Of a stretch of DNA of 29,559 nucleotides, positions 14,190 to 23,318 are shown one piece after another; position 1 is the first letter of the stretch; each line of letters begins with the position of its first letter. Origin of the DNA: an uncultured Acidaminococcus sp. Lineage in GTDB: Bacteria > Bacillota > Negativicutes > Acidaminococcales > Acidaminococcaceae. The DNA lies in NCBI GenBank assembly GCA_900554515.1, contig USHN01000012.1:1-29559 (forward strand), given 5' to 3'. Position numbers and translations under genes: made by a program. Below the pieces are notes generated by a model. It did no database searches. It worked only from the letters and a program-made list of their open reading frames with translations, and was not told the DNA's origin.

Positions 14190-15806
14190 CTATTTCTCCA
14201 GCAGGTACAGGGTACAGTGCACCACCTTTTCTTCTTCCCCCTGATAAGCCTCCAAGGGTCCGCTGATCTGGGTAAAAAGAAGCTTTGTCTTTGCATCCAC
14301 TTGATAGGTCATATCCGTTTCTTTCAGGGTACCCCCGGAGGGATAGTTCCGCTGAAGAGTCTGAAAAAACGGTGCCAGATCAATTTCCCGTTTATTCCCT
14401 TTGCGTTCTATCAAAAGTTTGCTTTTTTTGACCCGGGCAAACTGGATTGGACTTACAGTGCTATAGCCAGCAACCGGGATAGTTTCTGGCTTATGCCAAT
14501 AGTTTATGGCCTTATGACTTTCACTGGCTGCAGCAGGCAATACGGCAAGGAAATTCTGTTCCTGCAGTTGTTTTACCACAGGGTATTTCCAGCGTCCCGG
14601 ATTACTAACTAAATACCGGTAACTGCTCCGTAAAATCTCTGCATCTTCGTTTTGTATTGTCCTGCCTTTTTGCAGGATTCCATTTTCTAAAAGCCCCGTA
14701 CGGGCAAGAGCGCTCTGCAGGCGTTCGGCCTGAAAGCTGGCAGGAAAATCATAGACATTGAGGGGCGTTACTGTAAGGAGCACCGCCAATACAGCCGCCA
14801 GTGCGTATAAGCCACGAGGTTTACGGTTTGTAATGCCAAAGAGCAGTACACACATGCCAAATAACGTGCAGCAAAGAGACAGCCACCGAAGAGAAGTGAG
14901 TCCATAGGCATCCAGTCTGATTTTTACACACCAAAGCTGGACCGCAACCACCGGAAGCAGTAGCAAGCAGCCCCACTGCAGTACCCGCCCCATCCAGGTC
15001 CTGTTTCGGTCGCAGCAGGAAAAATAAAATAAAGCGTACATAGCCACAGCCCAGGATACATACCAGTTCATAATCCCAACAGGCATTTGCCGCTCTAAAG
15101 CACTTTTTCCTAAATATAAATAGAGCATCGCTGCAAGCACCAGCGCCGCAGGCAGGATAATTTTTGCCAGAATATTTTCATACCAGGCCGGACGGTGCAG
15201 GGCCTGTCCTTTTACAGGGACCTGGGATAAAAAGGCTTGCCACCCTGCCACAAAAAGCGCTGTATAAAAGCCCCAGACGTACCAGTCCCAGGGGAAAAAG
15301 ATCTGGAACAGTAAACTGATACCGGATAGACACAAGGCCAGTAGCAAAAACACCAAAAAGCCGATACCTATACCACAAAGCATACCAAACAGCAGGGAAG
15401 TAAAAAGTGCCACCCGTCCCGCTCTTTCCTCACAGGCTAGAAAAAGAAGTGCCAGAGACAGTGCCAAAGTCCCCGGCACGGCAAGCAGTACATAGCTTGT
15501 AAAAGGGATTTGATGCAGCGTAAGCCACAGGACGGCAACTACAGGAAGACTGATCCATTTCCACTGGTAAGAAGCGTTTCCCTTTCCCTCCCGGTATACA
15601 TCCACGGGAACAGAAAGCCATAGGATGAGCTGCAGCGCTAATAAGCCTTGGGATAAAGGCGTCCATTCCCAAAGCAAGTTTCCTTTCCCAGTCCAAAGCG
15701 CGATCCATCCTGACAGGGCAATGAGCAAACAGCCTGCCGTCCCCATGACAAATCTGCGCATGGTGGCATTCATCTGATGAAGTCGAGCCTTTAGCAATAG
15801 GTTCAT
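14190..15806 (-). CDS. DUF4153-type polytopic membrane protein
   Basis: The protein is about 538 residues from the ATG at 15806; AGGAG lies 8 bases before it, while the ATG at 15824 has no ribosome site. About twelve hydrophobic helices fill residues 20-365. The segment KIRLDAYGLTSLRW matches the conserved R-x-x-x-YGLT-x-x-R pattern of DUF4153/DUF4173 proteins. After the last helix a soluble tail of about 170 residues follows (from about 370), with no known motif. The family has no firm function and is usually treated as a conserved inner-membrane protein. It is transcribed from its own promoter (15849-15876), which contains a dyad at the start point, so its expression may be controlled by a repressor. 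No gene of known pathway is co-transcribed with it. Confidence 0.85.
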   Translation of the reverse strand: MNLLLKARLHQMNATMRRFVMGTAGCLLIALSGWIALWTGKGNLLWEWTPLSQGLLALQLILWLSVPVDVYREGKGNASYQWKWISLPVVAVLWLTLHQIPFTSYVLLAVPGTLALSLALLFLACEERAGRVALFTSLLFGMLCGIGIGFLVFLLLALCLSGISLLFQIFFPWDWYVWGFYTALFVAGWQAFLSQVPVKGQALHRPAWYENILAKIILPAALVLAAMLYLYLGKSALERQMPVGIMNWYVSWAVAMYALFYFSCCDRNRTWMGRVLQWGCLLLLPVVAVQLWCVKIRLDAYGLTSLRWLSLCCTLFGMCVLLFGITNRKPRGLYALAAVLAVLLTVTPLNVYDFPASFQAERLQSALARTGLLENGILQKGRTIQNEDAEILRSSYRYLVSNPGRWKYPVVKQLQEQNFLAVLPAAASESHKAINYWHKPETIPVAGYSTVSPIQFARVKKSKLLIERKGNKREIDLAPFFQTLQRNYPSGGTLKETDMTYQVDAKTKLLFTQISGPLEAYQGEEEKVVHCTLYLLEK

Positions 15807-15826
15807 AACAGGTCTCCTAAGCATTC

Positions 15827-15876
15827 TAGTGTTGTGTTACACTACCTATGTATAAAAAAGAAAAGGGAGCAGGCAA
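15827..15876 (-). promoter_or_regulatory. DUF4153 promoter with dyad at the start point
   Basis: On the minus strand TTGCCT (15871-15876), 16 bases, then TATACA (15849-15854). The perfect inverted repeat TAGTGT-N6-ACACTA (15827-15844) follows at the expected +1 region, in a position where a bound repressor would block initiation. The -35 lies inside the pyr terminator, so the two elements share DNA. Confidence 0.5.
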
Positions 15877-15892
15877 AAAGTCCACTCCCCTG
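15855..15892 (-). terminator. Terminator of the pyr operon
   Basis: On the minus strand AGGGGAG (15891-15885) pairs with CTCCCTT (15869-15863) around a 15-base loop and runs into TTTTCTTTTTT. It begins 6 bases beyond the stop codon of the purH-like gene, so that gene is the last of the pyr transcript. Confidence 0.75.
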
Positions 15893-15897
15893 TTCCG

Positions 15898-17073
15898 TTA
15901 ATGGTGGAACAACCGTACGCCTGTCATCGCCATAGCCATGCCAAATTTGTCCGCCGTGGCGATTACCTGATCGTCCCGGATGCTACCGCCGGTTTGGGCT
16001 ATATACTGCACCCCGCTGCGGTGCGCCCGTTCAATGTTGTCACCAAAGGGGAAGAAAGCATCACTGCCCAGGGATACCCCTGTATTTTGAGCAATCCATG
16101 CATTGCGTTCTTCTCTTGTCATCGGTTCCGGTTTTTTCGTAAAGTAATTTTCCCACTGCCCGTCTGCCAGAACATCTTCTGCATCATCGGACAGGTAAAC
16201 GTCAATCGTATTATCCATCACCGGTTTGGCGATATCGCTTCTAAAGGGAAGTGCCAGCACTTTAGGCGCCTGGCGCAGCCACCATTTATCCGCTTTGTCA
16301 CCCGCCAGCCGTGTACAATGCACCCGGCTCTGCTGCCCAGCGCCTACGCCAATGGTCTGTCCGTCTTTCACATAGCAAACGGAGTTGGACTGGGTATATT
16401 TCAAGGTAATCATGGCAAGGAGTAAATCCCGCACAGCCGCTTCCGGAATTTCCTTATTTTTTGTAGGACGATTCTGCAGCAACGCAGCGGTAATCAGGTC
16501 ATTATTCCGTTTTTGTTCAAAGGTGATGCCAAAAACTTCCTTGGTTTCCAGATTGGCTGCTTCGTAAGCAGGAGCAATCTGTACCACATTGTAGCGGCCT
16601 TTTTTCTTGGTTTTTAAGATAGCCAATGCTTCTGGTTCATACCCCGGAGCAATGACGCCGTCGCTGACCTCGTGCTGCAAAATCTTAGCCGTAGGCACAT
16701 CGCATACATCTGACAGCGCCACATAATCCCCAAAAGAACTCATCCGGTCCGCACCCCGGGCACGGGCATAGGCACAGGCCAAAGGAGACAGTTCCATGCC
16801 TTCTACCCGGTACACCTTTTGCAGTGTCTCCGATAACGTCAACCCCACTGCTGCACCGGCCGGGCTTACGTGTTTAAAAGAAGCCGCTGCCGGCAACCCT
16901 GTAGCCCTCTTAACTTCCTTCACCAGCTGCCAGGAATTTAGCGCATCCATAAAGTTGATATACCCTGGGTTGCCGTTTAATACGGTAAGCGGCAAATCAC
17001 TCCCATCCCACATAAAGATCCGTGCCGGAATCTGGTTCGGGTTGCAGCCATACTTTAGTTTCAGTTCTTTCAT
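15898..17073 (-). CDS. Stand-alone AICAR transformylase (PurH C-terminal domain type)
   Basis: The protein is 391 residues and consists only of the AICAR formyltransferase part of PurH; the IMP cyclohydrolase (MGS-like) domain of the usual PurH of about 510 residues is missing. The catalytic Lys-His pair is in SFKHVSPAG (K67, H68). NPGYINFMDALNSWQLV near residue 35 and SDAFFPFGDNIERAHRSG near 340 are family hallmarks, and the chain ends ...GVRLFHH as in PurH. The reaction transfers a formyl group from 10-formyl-THF to AICAR, giving FAICAR; a separate cyclohydrolase must close the ring. AAGGAGGAG lies about 6 bases before the ATG. It follows pyrE by 24 bases with no terminator between them, so a purine enzyme rides on the pyrimidine transcript. 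Domain-only forms of this size occur in several anaerobic Firmicutes. Confidence 0.92.
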   Translation of the reverse strand: MKELKLKYGCNPNQIPARIFMWDGSDLPLTVLNGNPGYINFMDALNSWQLVKEVKRATGLPAAASFKHVSPAGAAVGLTLSETLQKVYRVEGMELSPLACAYARARGADRMSSFGDYVALSDVCDVPTAKILQHEVSDGVIAPGYEPEALAILKTKKKGRYNVVQIAPAYEAANLETKEVFGITFEQKRNNDLITAALLQNRPTKNKEIPEAAVRDLLLAMITLKYTQSNSVCYVKDGQTIGVGAGQQSRVHCTRLAGDKADKWWLRQAPKVLALPFRSDIAKPVMDNTIDVYLSDDAEDVLADGQWENYFTKKPEPMTREERNAWIAQNTGVSLGSDAFFPFGDNIERAHRSGVQYIAQTGGSIRDDQVIATADKFGMAMAMTGVRLFHH

Positions 17074-17097
17074 AGAAACTCCTCCTTGCCGATCGTT

Positions 17098-17670
17098 TTA
17101 TTTGCCCGTACGGCCCCTTTGGGTCAGTGCCACGCCTTGTTTGCACAGGGGACAATCTTCCGGTTTATAGGCTTCCACGTCCAGCCGCAGAAGTGGTTCC
17201 ATGCGGCAGCCAAAGTCCACCTTGCCGCCGCTTCTATCCACCAGAAATCCTACGCCTACGGGAATGCCGCCCTCCCCTTTGACTACATCCAGGACTTCCT
17301 GAACGCTGCCGCCCGTAGTTACAATATCTTCCACGATAAGGACCCGCGTTCCCGGCTCAATGTGAAAGCCCCGTTTAAAAGCCATCTTGCCATTAACCCG
17401 TTCCGTAAAGAAGAATTTCGTTCCCAGATTTTTCGCGACTTCATACGCCAGCAGAATCCCGCCTGTCATAGGCCCCACCACCAGCTCGACATGATCATTA
17501 ATAAAACGGGACGCAATCTCCTTGCACAGGGCTTCTGTGTATTCAGGATGCTGCAGTACATTAAACTTTTCCACATACAGTGGGCTGTGGAATCCGCTGG
17601 TCAGCAAAAAATGGCCATGCATTACGGCATGCGTTTCTTCCAGCATGCGTAGTACCGATGTATTGTTCAT
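17098..17670 (-). CDS. pyrE: Orotate phosphoribosyltransferase
   Basis: The protein is 190 residues. It joins orotate to PRPP to make OMP in the cytoplasm. The PRPP-binding loop is VLIVEDIVTTGGS (110-122). VGPMTGG (65-71) supplies the pyrophosphate loop, and FFFTERVNGKMAFKRGF (86-102) the mobile catalytic loop with its Lys and Arg. The C-terminus adds a CPLC pair in a tail as in the Thermus-type PyrE subfamily (TIGR01367-like), which differs from the E. coli form. The start overlaps the pyrF stop by 4 bases (ATGA), so the two proteins that finish UMP synthesis are translated together. Confidence 0.96.
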   Translation of the reverse strand: MNNTSVLRMLEETHAVMHGHFLLTSGFHSPLYVEKFNVLQHPEYTEALCKEIASRFINDHVELVVGPMTGGILLAYEVAKNLGTKFFFTERVNGKMAFKRGFHIEPGTRVLIVEDIVTTGGSVQEVLDVVKGEGGIPVGVGFLVDRSGGKVDFGCRMEPLLRLDVEAYKPEDCPLCKQGVALTQRGRTGK

Positions 17671-18389
17671 TGCAATGCTCCTTCCATTTCTTCCAGGACT
17701 TTTTCTGCCGCCGCTTTTTTATCCGCTGCCTGGGTAATGGGCCGCCCTACCACCAAATGGGTAGCGCCTGCCTGTAACGCAGCAGCAGGGGTAGCAATCC
17801 GGCTTTGATCATTGGCAGCTGCCCATGCGGGCCGCACGCCGGGCGTCACGATGAGAAAATCCCTGCCACAACGCTGGCGAATCCCTGCCGCTTCCTGGGG
17901 CGACGCTACCACACCGTTTAATCCGCTCTCCTTAGCAAGCGCGGCTAGTTCCAGCACTTCTTCCCCAATGGGTTTAGCATAGTGCAAAGGCTGCCATTGG
18001 GCAGCATCCATACTGGTCAGCACGGTAACGCCTATTAATTGGGGTGCCGGTTTTCCCAGCTGTGCAGCTGATTCTTTCACCGCCCTGGCCCCTTCTGCCA
18101 TCATTTTAGGCCCGCCTACGGTGTGCACATTCAAAATATCAGCGCCCAATGCCGTCAAAACCTGCAGGGCATGGGCGACCGTATTGGGGATGTCCTGGAG
18201 TTTCAGATCCAGAAAAACTTTTTTATTCCTGTCCTTCAGATATCGTACCACATCCGGGCCAGCTCCGTAAAATAATTCCATACCAACTTTGTAAAAGGAA
18301 ACGCTCTCTCCCAGAGCATCCACCAGTGCTTTAGCTTCAGCAAAGTTGGGAACGTCAAGGGCTACAATCAACCGTTCTTTTGCGTCCAT
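17667..18389 (-). CDS. pyrF: Orotidine 5'-phosphate decarboxylase
   Basis: The protein is 240 residues, typical for bacterial PyrF. It decarboxylates OMP to UMP. The catalytic D-K-D array is DLKLQDIPNT (D61, K63, D66), preceded by the barrel strand VALDV (8-12). The phosphate-gripper region PGVRPAW and the final VVGRPIT loop are present. It forms a homodimer in the cytoplasm. AAGGAG lies 6 bases before the ATG, and the gene starts 9 bases after pyrD. It is one of nine co-transcribed genes. Confidence 0.97.
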   Translation of the reverse strand: MDAKERLIVALDVPNFAEAKALVDALGESVSFYKVGMELFYGAGPDVVRYLKDRNKKVFLDLKLQDIPNTVAHALQVLTALGADILNVHTVGGPKMMAEGARAVKESAAQLGKPAPQLIGVTVLTSMDAAQWQPLHYAKPIGEEVLELAALAKESGLNGVVASPQEAAGIRQRCGRDFLIVTPGVRPAWAAANDQSRIATPAAALQAGATHLVVGRPITQAADKKAAAEKVLEEMEGALQ

Positions 18390-18398
18390 ATCTTCTCC

Positions 18399-19337
18399 TT
18401 ACCCGTTTTGGGGCAGTGCCCGTCCCCGGATAGCTGCGATAGAGTCAGCACCCACAGTATCCAGATACTTTTGGATGCCATAGCTGATTGTCATTGCAAG
18501 TTCCGGTTCCACAAAATTACTGGTGCCGACTGCTACGGCGGTCGCTCCCGCCAGAATAAATTCTACGGCATCTTCCCAGCAACTGATTCCGCCCATTCCA
18601 ATGAGAGGGACATTTACTGCCTGGGCTACCTGATACACCATACGCACCGCTACCGGCCGGACAGCCGGCCCGCTGAGTCCGCCCATCACATTGCCCAGTA
18701 CCGGTGATTGTGTATGGATATCGATTTTCATGCCCAAAAGCGTGTTAATCAGACTGATGGCATCGCTGCCCGCTGCTTCAACGGCCCGGGCAATCTCCGT
18801 TATATCCGTTACGTTGGGGGACAATTTGGTAATCACTGGTTTATGGGTATGGCTTTTGGCCGCCTTTACTACGCTTTCTGCCGCCTTGGGATCCGTCCCA
18901 AAAGCCAGTCCGCCCTGTGCCACATTGGGACAGGAAATATTGAGCTCAATCGCAGCCACGCCGGGAACATCCAGCATAGCTGCCAGTTCTCCGTATTCTT
19001 CCGCACTATCCCCATCAATATTTACGATTACTGGCGTATGTGTCACCTGCTGCAGGTGGGGCAACGTCGTCTTCAGAAAAACTTCCACACCAGGATTTTC
19101 CAGCCCTACGCAGTTAAGCACGCCTGCAGGCGTTTCTACCAAACGTTGGCCACTATTGCCAGCACGGGGATGCAGCGTAGTTCCTTTTACGGTAATAGCC
19201 CCCAATTGCGCTAAGTCCAGCAAATCCGCAAATTCCAGGCCGAAACCAAAGGTTCCGGAAGCCGTGGTCACCGGCGTTTTCATGGAAATGCCAGCCACCT
19301 GTACTGTCATTTTCGGGTCATCACAGGGTCTTACCAT
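18399..19337 (-). CDS. pyrD: Dihydroorotate dehydrogenase class 1B, catalytic subunit
   Basis: The protein is 312 residues. This FMN-dependent TIM barrel oxidises dihydroorotate to orotate. The active-site Cys (in place of the Ser of class 2) is in ELNISCPNV, which marks class 1. GNSGQRLVETPAGVLNCVG near the N-terminus and IGMGGISCWEDA near residue 245 are the FMN and phosphate loops. Class 1B enzymes pass electrons to PyrK and then to NAD+, and PyrK is encoded immediately upstream. The start overlaps pyrK by 7 bases; GGGAGG lies inside the end of pyrK, 7 bases before the ATG. The two subunits are therefore made in step. Confidence 0.96.
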   Translation of the reverse strand: MVRPCDDPKMTVQVAGISMKTPVTTASGTFGFGLEFADLLDLAQLGAITVKGTTLHPRAGNSGQRLVETPAGVLNCVGLENPGVEVFLKTTLPHLQQVTHTPVIVNIDGDSAEEYGELAAMLDVPGVAAIELNISCPNVAQGGLAFGTDPKAAESVVKAAKSHTHKPVITKLSPNVTDITEIARAVEAAGSDAISLINTLLGMKIDIHTQSPVLGNVMGGLSGPAVRPVAVRMVYQVAQAVNVPLIGMGGISCWEDAVEFILAGATAVAVGTSNFVEPELAMTISYGIQKYLDTVGADSIAAIRGRALPQNG

Positions 19338-20101
19338 TCTGTTACCTCCCGGCTGTCAAATACGGGCCCATCCTTACAGATTTTCATCCGTTTTCCATTA
19401 CGTCCAGCGCAGGAGCAGGACAAACAGGCTCCTAAACCACATCCCATATATTTTTCCAACGACACCTGGCAGGGGATATTGTATTGCTCCACTACCGCCG
19501 CCACCGCTTTCATCATGGGCGAAGGACCGCACACATACACCCGGTCATAGGTCCCCGCAGCAAGGAGTTGTGGCAACAGCGCATTGACGGTGCCTTTGGT
19601 TCCATAGGAGCCGTCATCCGTAGTCACATATTGGTTTTGCGTATTGTTTTTAAATAGCGCTTCCCAAAATACTTCTGCCGCACTCCGTCCTCCAATGAGC
19701 ACATCCAGCGTATGCAGCGGCGCCCTTTCTGCTAGAAAGTGCAAGGGGGCCAGCCCCACACCGCCGCCTACCAAAAGTGCCTTCTTAGCATCCAGGGTAA
19801 AGCCATGTCCCAAGGGCCCCAATAGATTAATCCGCTGTCCTACGGGAAGCAGCCCTAAAAGCTGGGTTGCCTCCCCCACAATCCGATAGATAAGGGAAAA
19901 TTTTCCTTCGTCCTTGTTAACGCCAGATACCCCAAAAGGCCGGCGCAATAGCGGCACGTGGAGCCCATTGACCCGGATGGTAACAAACTGTCCGGGCTGA
20001 GCAATAGAGGCTATTTCAGGGCAGATAATATCCACTTGCCAGATATCTGCACTCAAACGCGTTTGGGCGGCCACAATGCCGTCAATATGCAATGCTGTCA
20101 T
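19331..20101 (-). CDS. pyrK: Dihydroorotate dehydrogenase electron transfer subunit
   Basis: The protein is 256 residues: a ferredoxin-reductase-like FAD domain (RRPFGVSGV at about 75), an NAD domain (LLVGGGVGLAPLHFLA at about 113), and a C-terminal [2Fe-2S] site with C221, C226, C229 and C242 (MGCGLGACLSCSC ... ICKDGPVF). C231 is an extra Cys close by. It carries electrons from PyrD FMN through the cluster and FAD to NAD+, in a PyrD2-PyrK2 tetramer. It starts 3 bases after carB, with GGAGTAAGG across the carB stop as ribosome site. Confidence 0.96.
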   Translation of the reverse strand: MTALHIDGIVAAQTRLSADIWQVDIICPEIASIAQPGQFVTIRVNGLHVPLLRRPFGVSGVNKDEGKFSLIYRIVGEATQLLGLLPVGQRINLLGPLGHGFTLDAKKALLVGGGVGLAPLHFLAERAPLHTLDVLIGGRSAAEVFWEALFKNNTQNQYVTTDDGSYGTKGTVNALLPQLLAAGTYDRVYVCGPSPMMKAVAAVVEQYNIPCQVSLEKYMGCGLGACLSCSCAGRNGKRMKICKDGPVFDSREVTEW

Positions 20102-20104
20102 GCC

Positions 20105-23100
20105 TTACTCCGTTTTCAGATCTTGCAATGCGACCACACTGATCATATGCCGGTGCCGCATTACCCCCAGGGCATTTTCCAGTGCCCTTGCTGTATCCAG
20201 ACTGGTCAGGCAGGGAATGGCATGCTCCACGGTAGAACGGCGGATCTTAAAGCCGTCCCGGGTAGCATCCTGTCCGTGGGTAAAGGTATTGATCACCATA
20301 CAGATCCGGCCTTCCTTGATATCATCCAAAAGGTTGGGTGTACCGGAGCTGGCTTTTTCCACACGCCCCACTTTGATGCCTTTTTGTTCCAGGAAGGCAG
20401 CGGTTCCTTTGGTGGCCACAATTTCATAGCCCAATTCGGTCAGGCCTTCCGCAATGGGCGCCATTTCTTCTTTATCCTGATCGGCCACGGTAATCAAAAT
20501 CGCACCGCTCTTAGGAATATGGAACCCAGCTGCCACGCAGGCTTTGTAGAGTGCCCGGGGGAACTGGCTGTCAATGCACATGACTTCACCGGTAGATTTC
20601 ATTTCAGGCCCCAGGGAAATATCCACATCCGCCATTTTATTAAAGGAGAATACCGGTGCTTTCACCGCATAATAATCCGGGAAATCTTTCAGGCCGCCGT
20701 GGAAGCCCTGGTCTTTAAGGGAAACGCCCATAGCGCATTTGGTCGCCACATCCACCATGGAAATCCCAGTGACTTTGGACAAAAACGGTACGGTCCGGCT
20801 GGACCGGGGATTCACTTCAATCACGTAGAGTTCATCATCCCGGGCAATGTACTGCACGTTCATCATGCCGTGTACTTCCAGTTCCAGTGCCAATTTTGTG
20901 GTGTAGTTAATGATTTCGTCGATAATATGCTCACTCAGGCTGCGAGGCGGATATACAGCAATGGAGTCCCCGGAATGAACGCCAGCCCGTTCCACATGCT
21001 CCATAATGCCAGGCAGCAGCACTTCCTTCCCATCGCAGATACAATCTACTTCCACCTCAGTGCCCATGAGATAGTGGTCCACCAGCACCGGATGTTCATG
21101 GGAAGCCTTCACAGCGCTGCCCATATAATGCCGCAGTTCCTCGTCGTTGTAGACGATTTCCATAGCCCGGCCGCCCAATACATAGCTGGGACGCACCATC
21201 ACCGGGTACTGCACATCGTGAGCCGCACGCAAAGCCCCCTCCGTATCAAATACGGTGTGGCCTTTCGGACGAGGAATCCCTACTTTATTCAGGAGCTCAT
21301 CAAACCGCTCCCGGTCTTCTGCCCGGTCAATGCTGTCTACGGAGCTGCCCAAGATTTTTACACCGCACTCATGGAGCGGACCTGCCAGGTTAATAGCTGT
21401 CTGCCCGCCAAATTGTACGATGACACCTTCCGGTTTTTCCCGGTCAATCACGTTCAGCACATCTTCCAAAGTCAAAGGTTCAAAGTACAGCCGGTCCGCC
21501 GTATCAAAGTCGGTGGAAACGGTTTCCGGGTTATTGTTGACAATAATTGTTTCATAGCCCAGATCCTGCAGCGCCCAGACCGAATGCACGGAGCAATAGT
21601 CAAATTCTACGCCCTGGCCAATACGGATCGGTCCGCTACCCAGCACCATGACTTTCTTTTTCCCGGTTTCTTCTACTTCATCTTCCACACCGTAGGTGGA
21701 GTAATAATAGGGTGTCTCCGCATCAAATTCTGCCGCACAGGTATCCACCATCTTATAGACGGGGAGAATCCCCCACTCTTTGCGCAGGGCACGGATGGTA
21801 AGGCCGTCCTTATCCCGCCCTGTAAGCTTCCCGATGGTCACGTCCGCAAAGCCGTAAGTCTTTACCGTACGCAAAAGTTCCGGTGTCAGTTTTTCTGTTT
21901 TCAAGCGGTTTTCCAGCGTAACGATATGCAGAATTTTTTCCAGGAAAAATTCATCAATTTTGGTAATGGCGTGGGCCTTTTCCACGGTCATGCCCCGGCG
22001 GAAGGCTTCCGCAAGGGTAAAGAGCCGCTCGTCATCAATCTTGGCCACTTTGTCAAAGACCTGCTGGTCCGTCAAGGCGTGCAGCTCCGGCATATCCATG
22101 TGAATCAGCCCGATTTCAAGGCACCGCACAGCCTTTAAGAGCCCGGCCTCCATATTCCGTTCAATGGCCATGACTTCCCCTGTGGCTTTCATCTGGGTGC
22201 CCAGGGTATGGTCTGCGTTAACAAATTTGTCAAACGGCCAACGGGGAATTTTCAAGACGCAGTAATCCAGCGTTGGTTCAAAACATGCGGATGTCTTTTT
22301 GGTCACCGCATTTTCAATCTCATCCAGGGTATACCCTGCCGCAATTTTGGCCGCCACCTTGGCAATAGGATACCCTGTTGCCTTGGACGCCAGGGCGGAA
22401 GAACGGGATACACGGGGATTGACTTCAATCACAATGTATTCTTCGCTGTCAGGATTCAGGGCATACTGCACGTTGCAGGCCCCTTCCACGCCCAGCTCCC
22501 GGACAATATCAATGGCTGCACTCCGCAGCATCTGCACCTCCCTGTCCGTCAGCGTCTGGCAGGGAGCCACTACGATGGAGTCCCCGGTATGCACGCCCAC
22601 CGGATCAATATTTTCCATATTGCACACGGTAATGCAATTATCCGCATGATCCCGCACCACTTCATATTCAATTTCTTTCCAGCCGGCCACGCTCCGCTCA
22701 ATCAGCGCCTGCCCAATCAGGGAATACATCAGCCCTTTCGTGGTGATATCATCCAACTGGTCCATATTGTGGGCAATGCCGCCGCCTGTGCCGCCCAAGG
22801 TATAAGCCGGACGGACAATCAGAGGAAAGCCCACTTTTTCAGCAAAAGCCTTGGCCGCTTCCACGCTTTCCACGATAGTGCTTTGGGGAATGGGCTGATG
22901 GAGCTTTTCCATAGTCTCCTTAAAGAGTTCCCGGTCCTCGGCTTTCATAATGCTGGGGATCTGCGTTCCTAAAAGCTGCACATTATATTTTTTCAGGATG
23001 CCTTGTTTATCCAGCTCAATAGCCAGGTTAAGCCCGATCTGTCCCCCCAAGGTGGCAAGCAGGGAATCCGGCCGCTCCTTTTGTATCACGCTTTCCAAAA

Positions 23101-23317
23101 ATTCCACGTTCAGCGGTTCCACATACACCCGGTCTGCAATATGCACATCTGTCATAATGGTCGCCGGGTTGGAATTCACCAGTACCACTTCCAGCCATTC
23201 TTCTTTCAGGGCACGGCAGGCCTGCGTCCCGGAATAGTCAAATTCCGCAGCCTGCCCGATAATGATGGGGCCACTGCCGATAACCATGACTTTCTTAACA
23301 TTTTCTTTTTTCGGCAT
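20105..23317 (-). CDS. carB: Carbamoyl phosphate synthase large subunit
   Basis: The protein is 1070 residues, full length. Two homologous ATP-grasp halves are plain: GSGPIIIGQAAEFDYSG (12-28) begins the carboxyphosphate half, and GSGPIRIGQGVEFDY (about 560) the carbamate-phosphorylating half. Each contains VRPAYTLGGTGGG or VRPSYVLGGRAM and an EVNPR(V/S)SRSS / EVNPRSSRT metal site. An oligomerisation region (about 400-550) and the C-terminal MGS allosteric domain (about 930-1070) complete it. With CarA it makes carbamoyl phosphate from bicarbonate, ammonia (from glutamine) and two ATP. In a pyr operon the product serves UMP, and probably arginine as well, since no other copy is seen here. It begins one base after carA, with GGGAGG inside the carA end. 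Confidence 0.98.
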   Translation of the reverse strand: MPKKENVKKVMVIGSGPIIIGQAAEFDYSGTQACRALKEEWLEVVLVNSNPATIMTDVHIADRVYVEPLNVEFLESVIQKERPDSLLATLGGQIGLNLAIELDKQGILKKYNVQLLGTQIPSIMKAEDRELFKETMEKLHQPIPQSTIVESVEAAKAFAEKVGFPLIVRPAYTLGGTGGGIAHNMDQLDDITTKGLMYSLIGQALIERSVAGWKEIEYEVVRDHADNCITVCNMENIDPVGVHTGDSIVVAPCQTLTDREVQMLRSAAIDIVRELGVEGACNVQYALNPDSEEYIVIEVNPRVSRSSALASKATGYPIAKVAAKIAAGYTLDEIENAVTKKTSACFEPTLDYCVLKIPRWPFDKFVNADHTLGTQMKATGEVMAIERNMEAGLLKAVRCLEIGLIHMDMPELHALTDQQVFDKVAKIDDERLFTLAEAFRRGMTVEKAHAITKIDEFFLEKILHIVTLENRLKTEKLTPELLRTVKTYGFADVTIGKLTGRDKDGLTIRALRKEWGILPVYKMVDTCAAEFDAETPYYYSTYGVEDEVEETGKKKVMVLGSGPIRIGQGVEFDYCSVHSVWALQDLGYETIIVNNNPETVSTDFDTADRLYFEPLTLEDVLNVIDREKPEGVIVQFGGQTAINLAGPLHECGVKILGSSVDSIDRAEDRERFDELLNKVGIPRPKGHTVFDTEGALRAAHDVQYPVMVRPSYVLGGRAMEIVYNDEELRHYMGSAVKASHEHPVLVDHYLMGTEVEVDCICDGKEVLLPGIMEHVERAGVHSGDSIAVYPPRSLSEHIIDEIINYTTKLALELEVHGMMNVQYIARDDELYVIEVNPRSSRTVPFLSKVTGISMVDVATKCAMGVSLKDQGFHGGLKDFPDYYAVKAPVFSFNKMADVDISLGPEMKSTGEVMCIDSQFPRALYKACVAAGFHIPKSGAILITVADQDKEEMAPIAEGLTELGYEIVATKGTAAFLEQKGIKVGRVEKASSGTPNLLDDIKEGRICMVINTFTHGQDATRDGFKIRRSTVEHAIPCLTSLDTARALENALGVMRHRHMISVVALQDLKTE

Positions 23318-23318
23318 G

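Noticed and set aside
19958..22138. Long plus-strand open frame (726 codons) opposite carB and pyrK
   Set aside because: It is antisense to two unmistakable genes, its translation has the His/Phe/Gln-rich look of a shadow frame, and it has no ribosome site or family motif.
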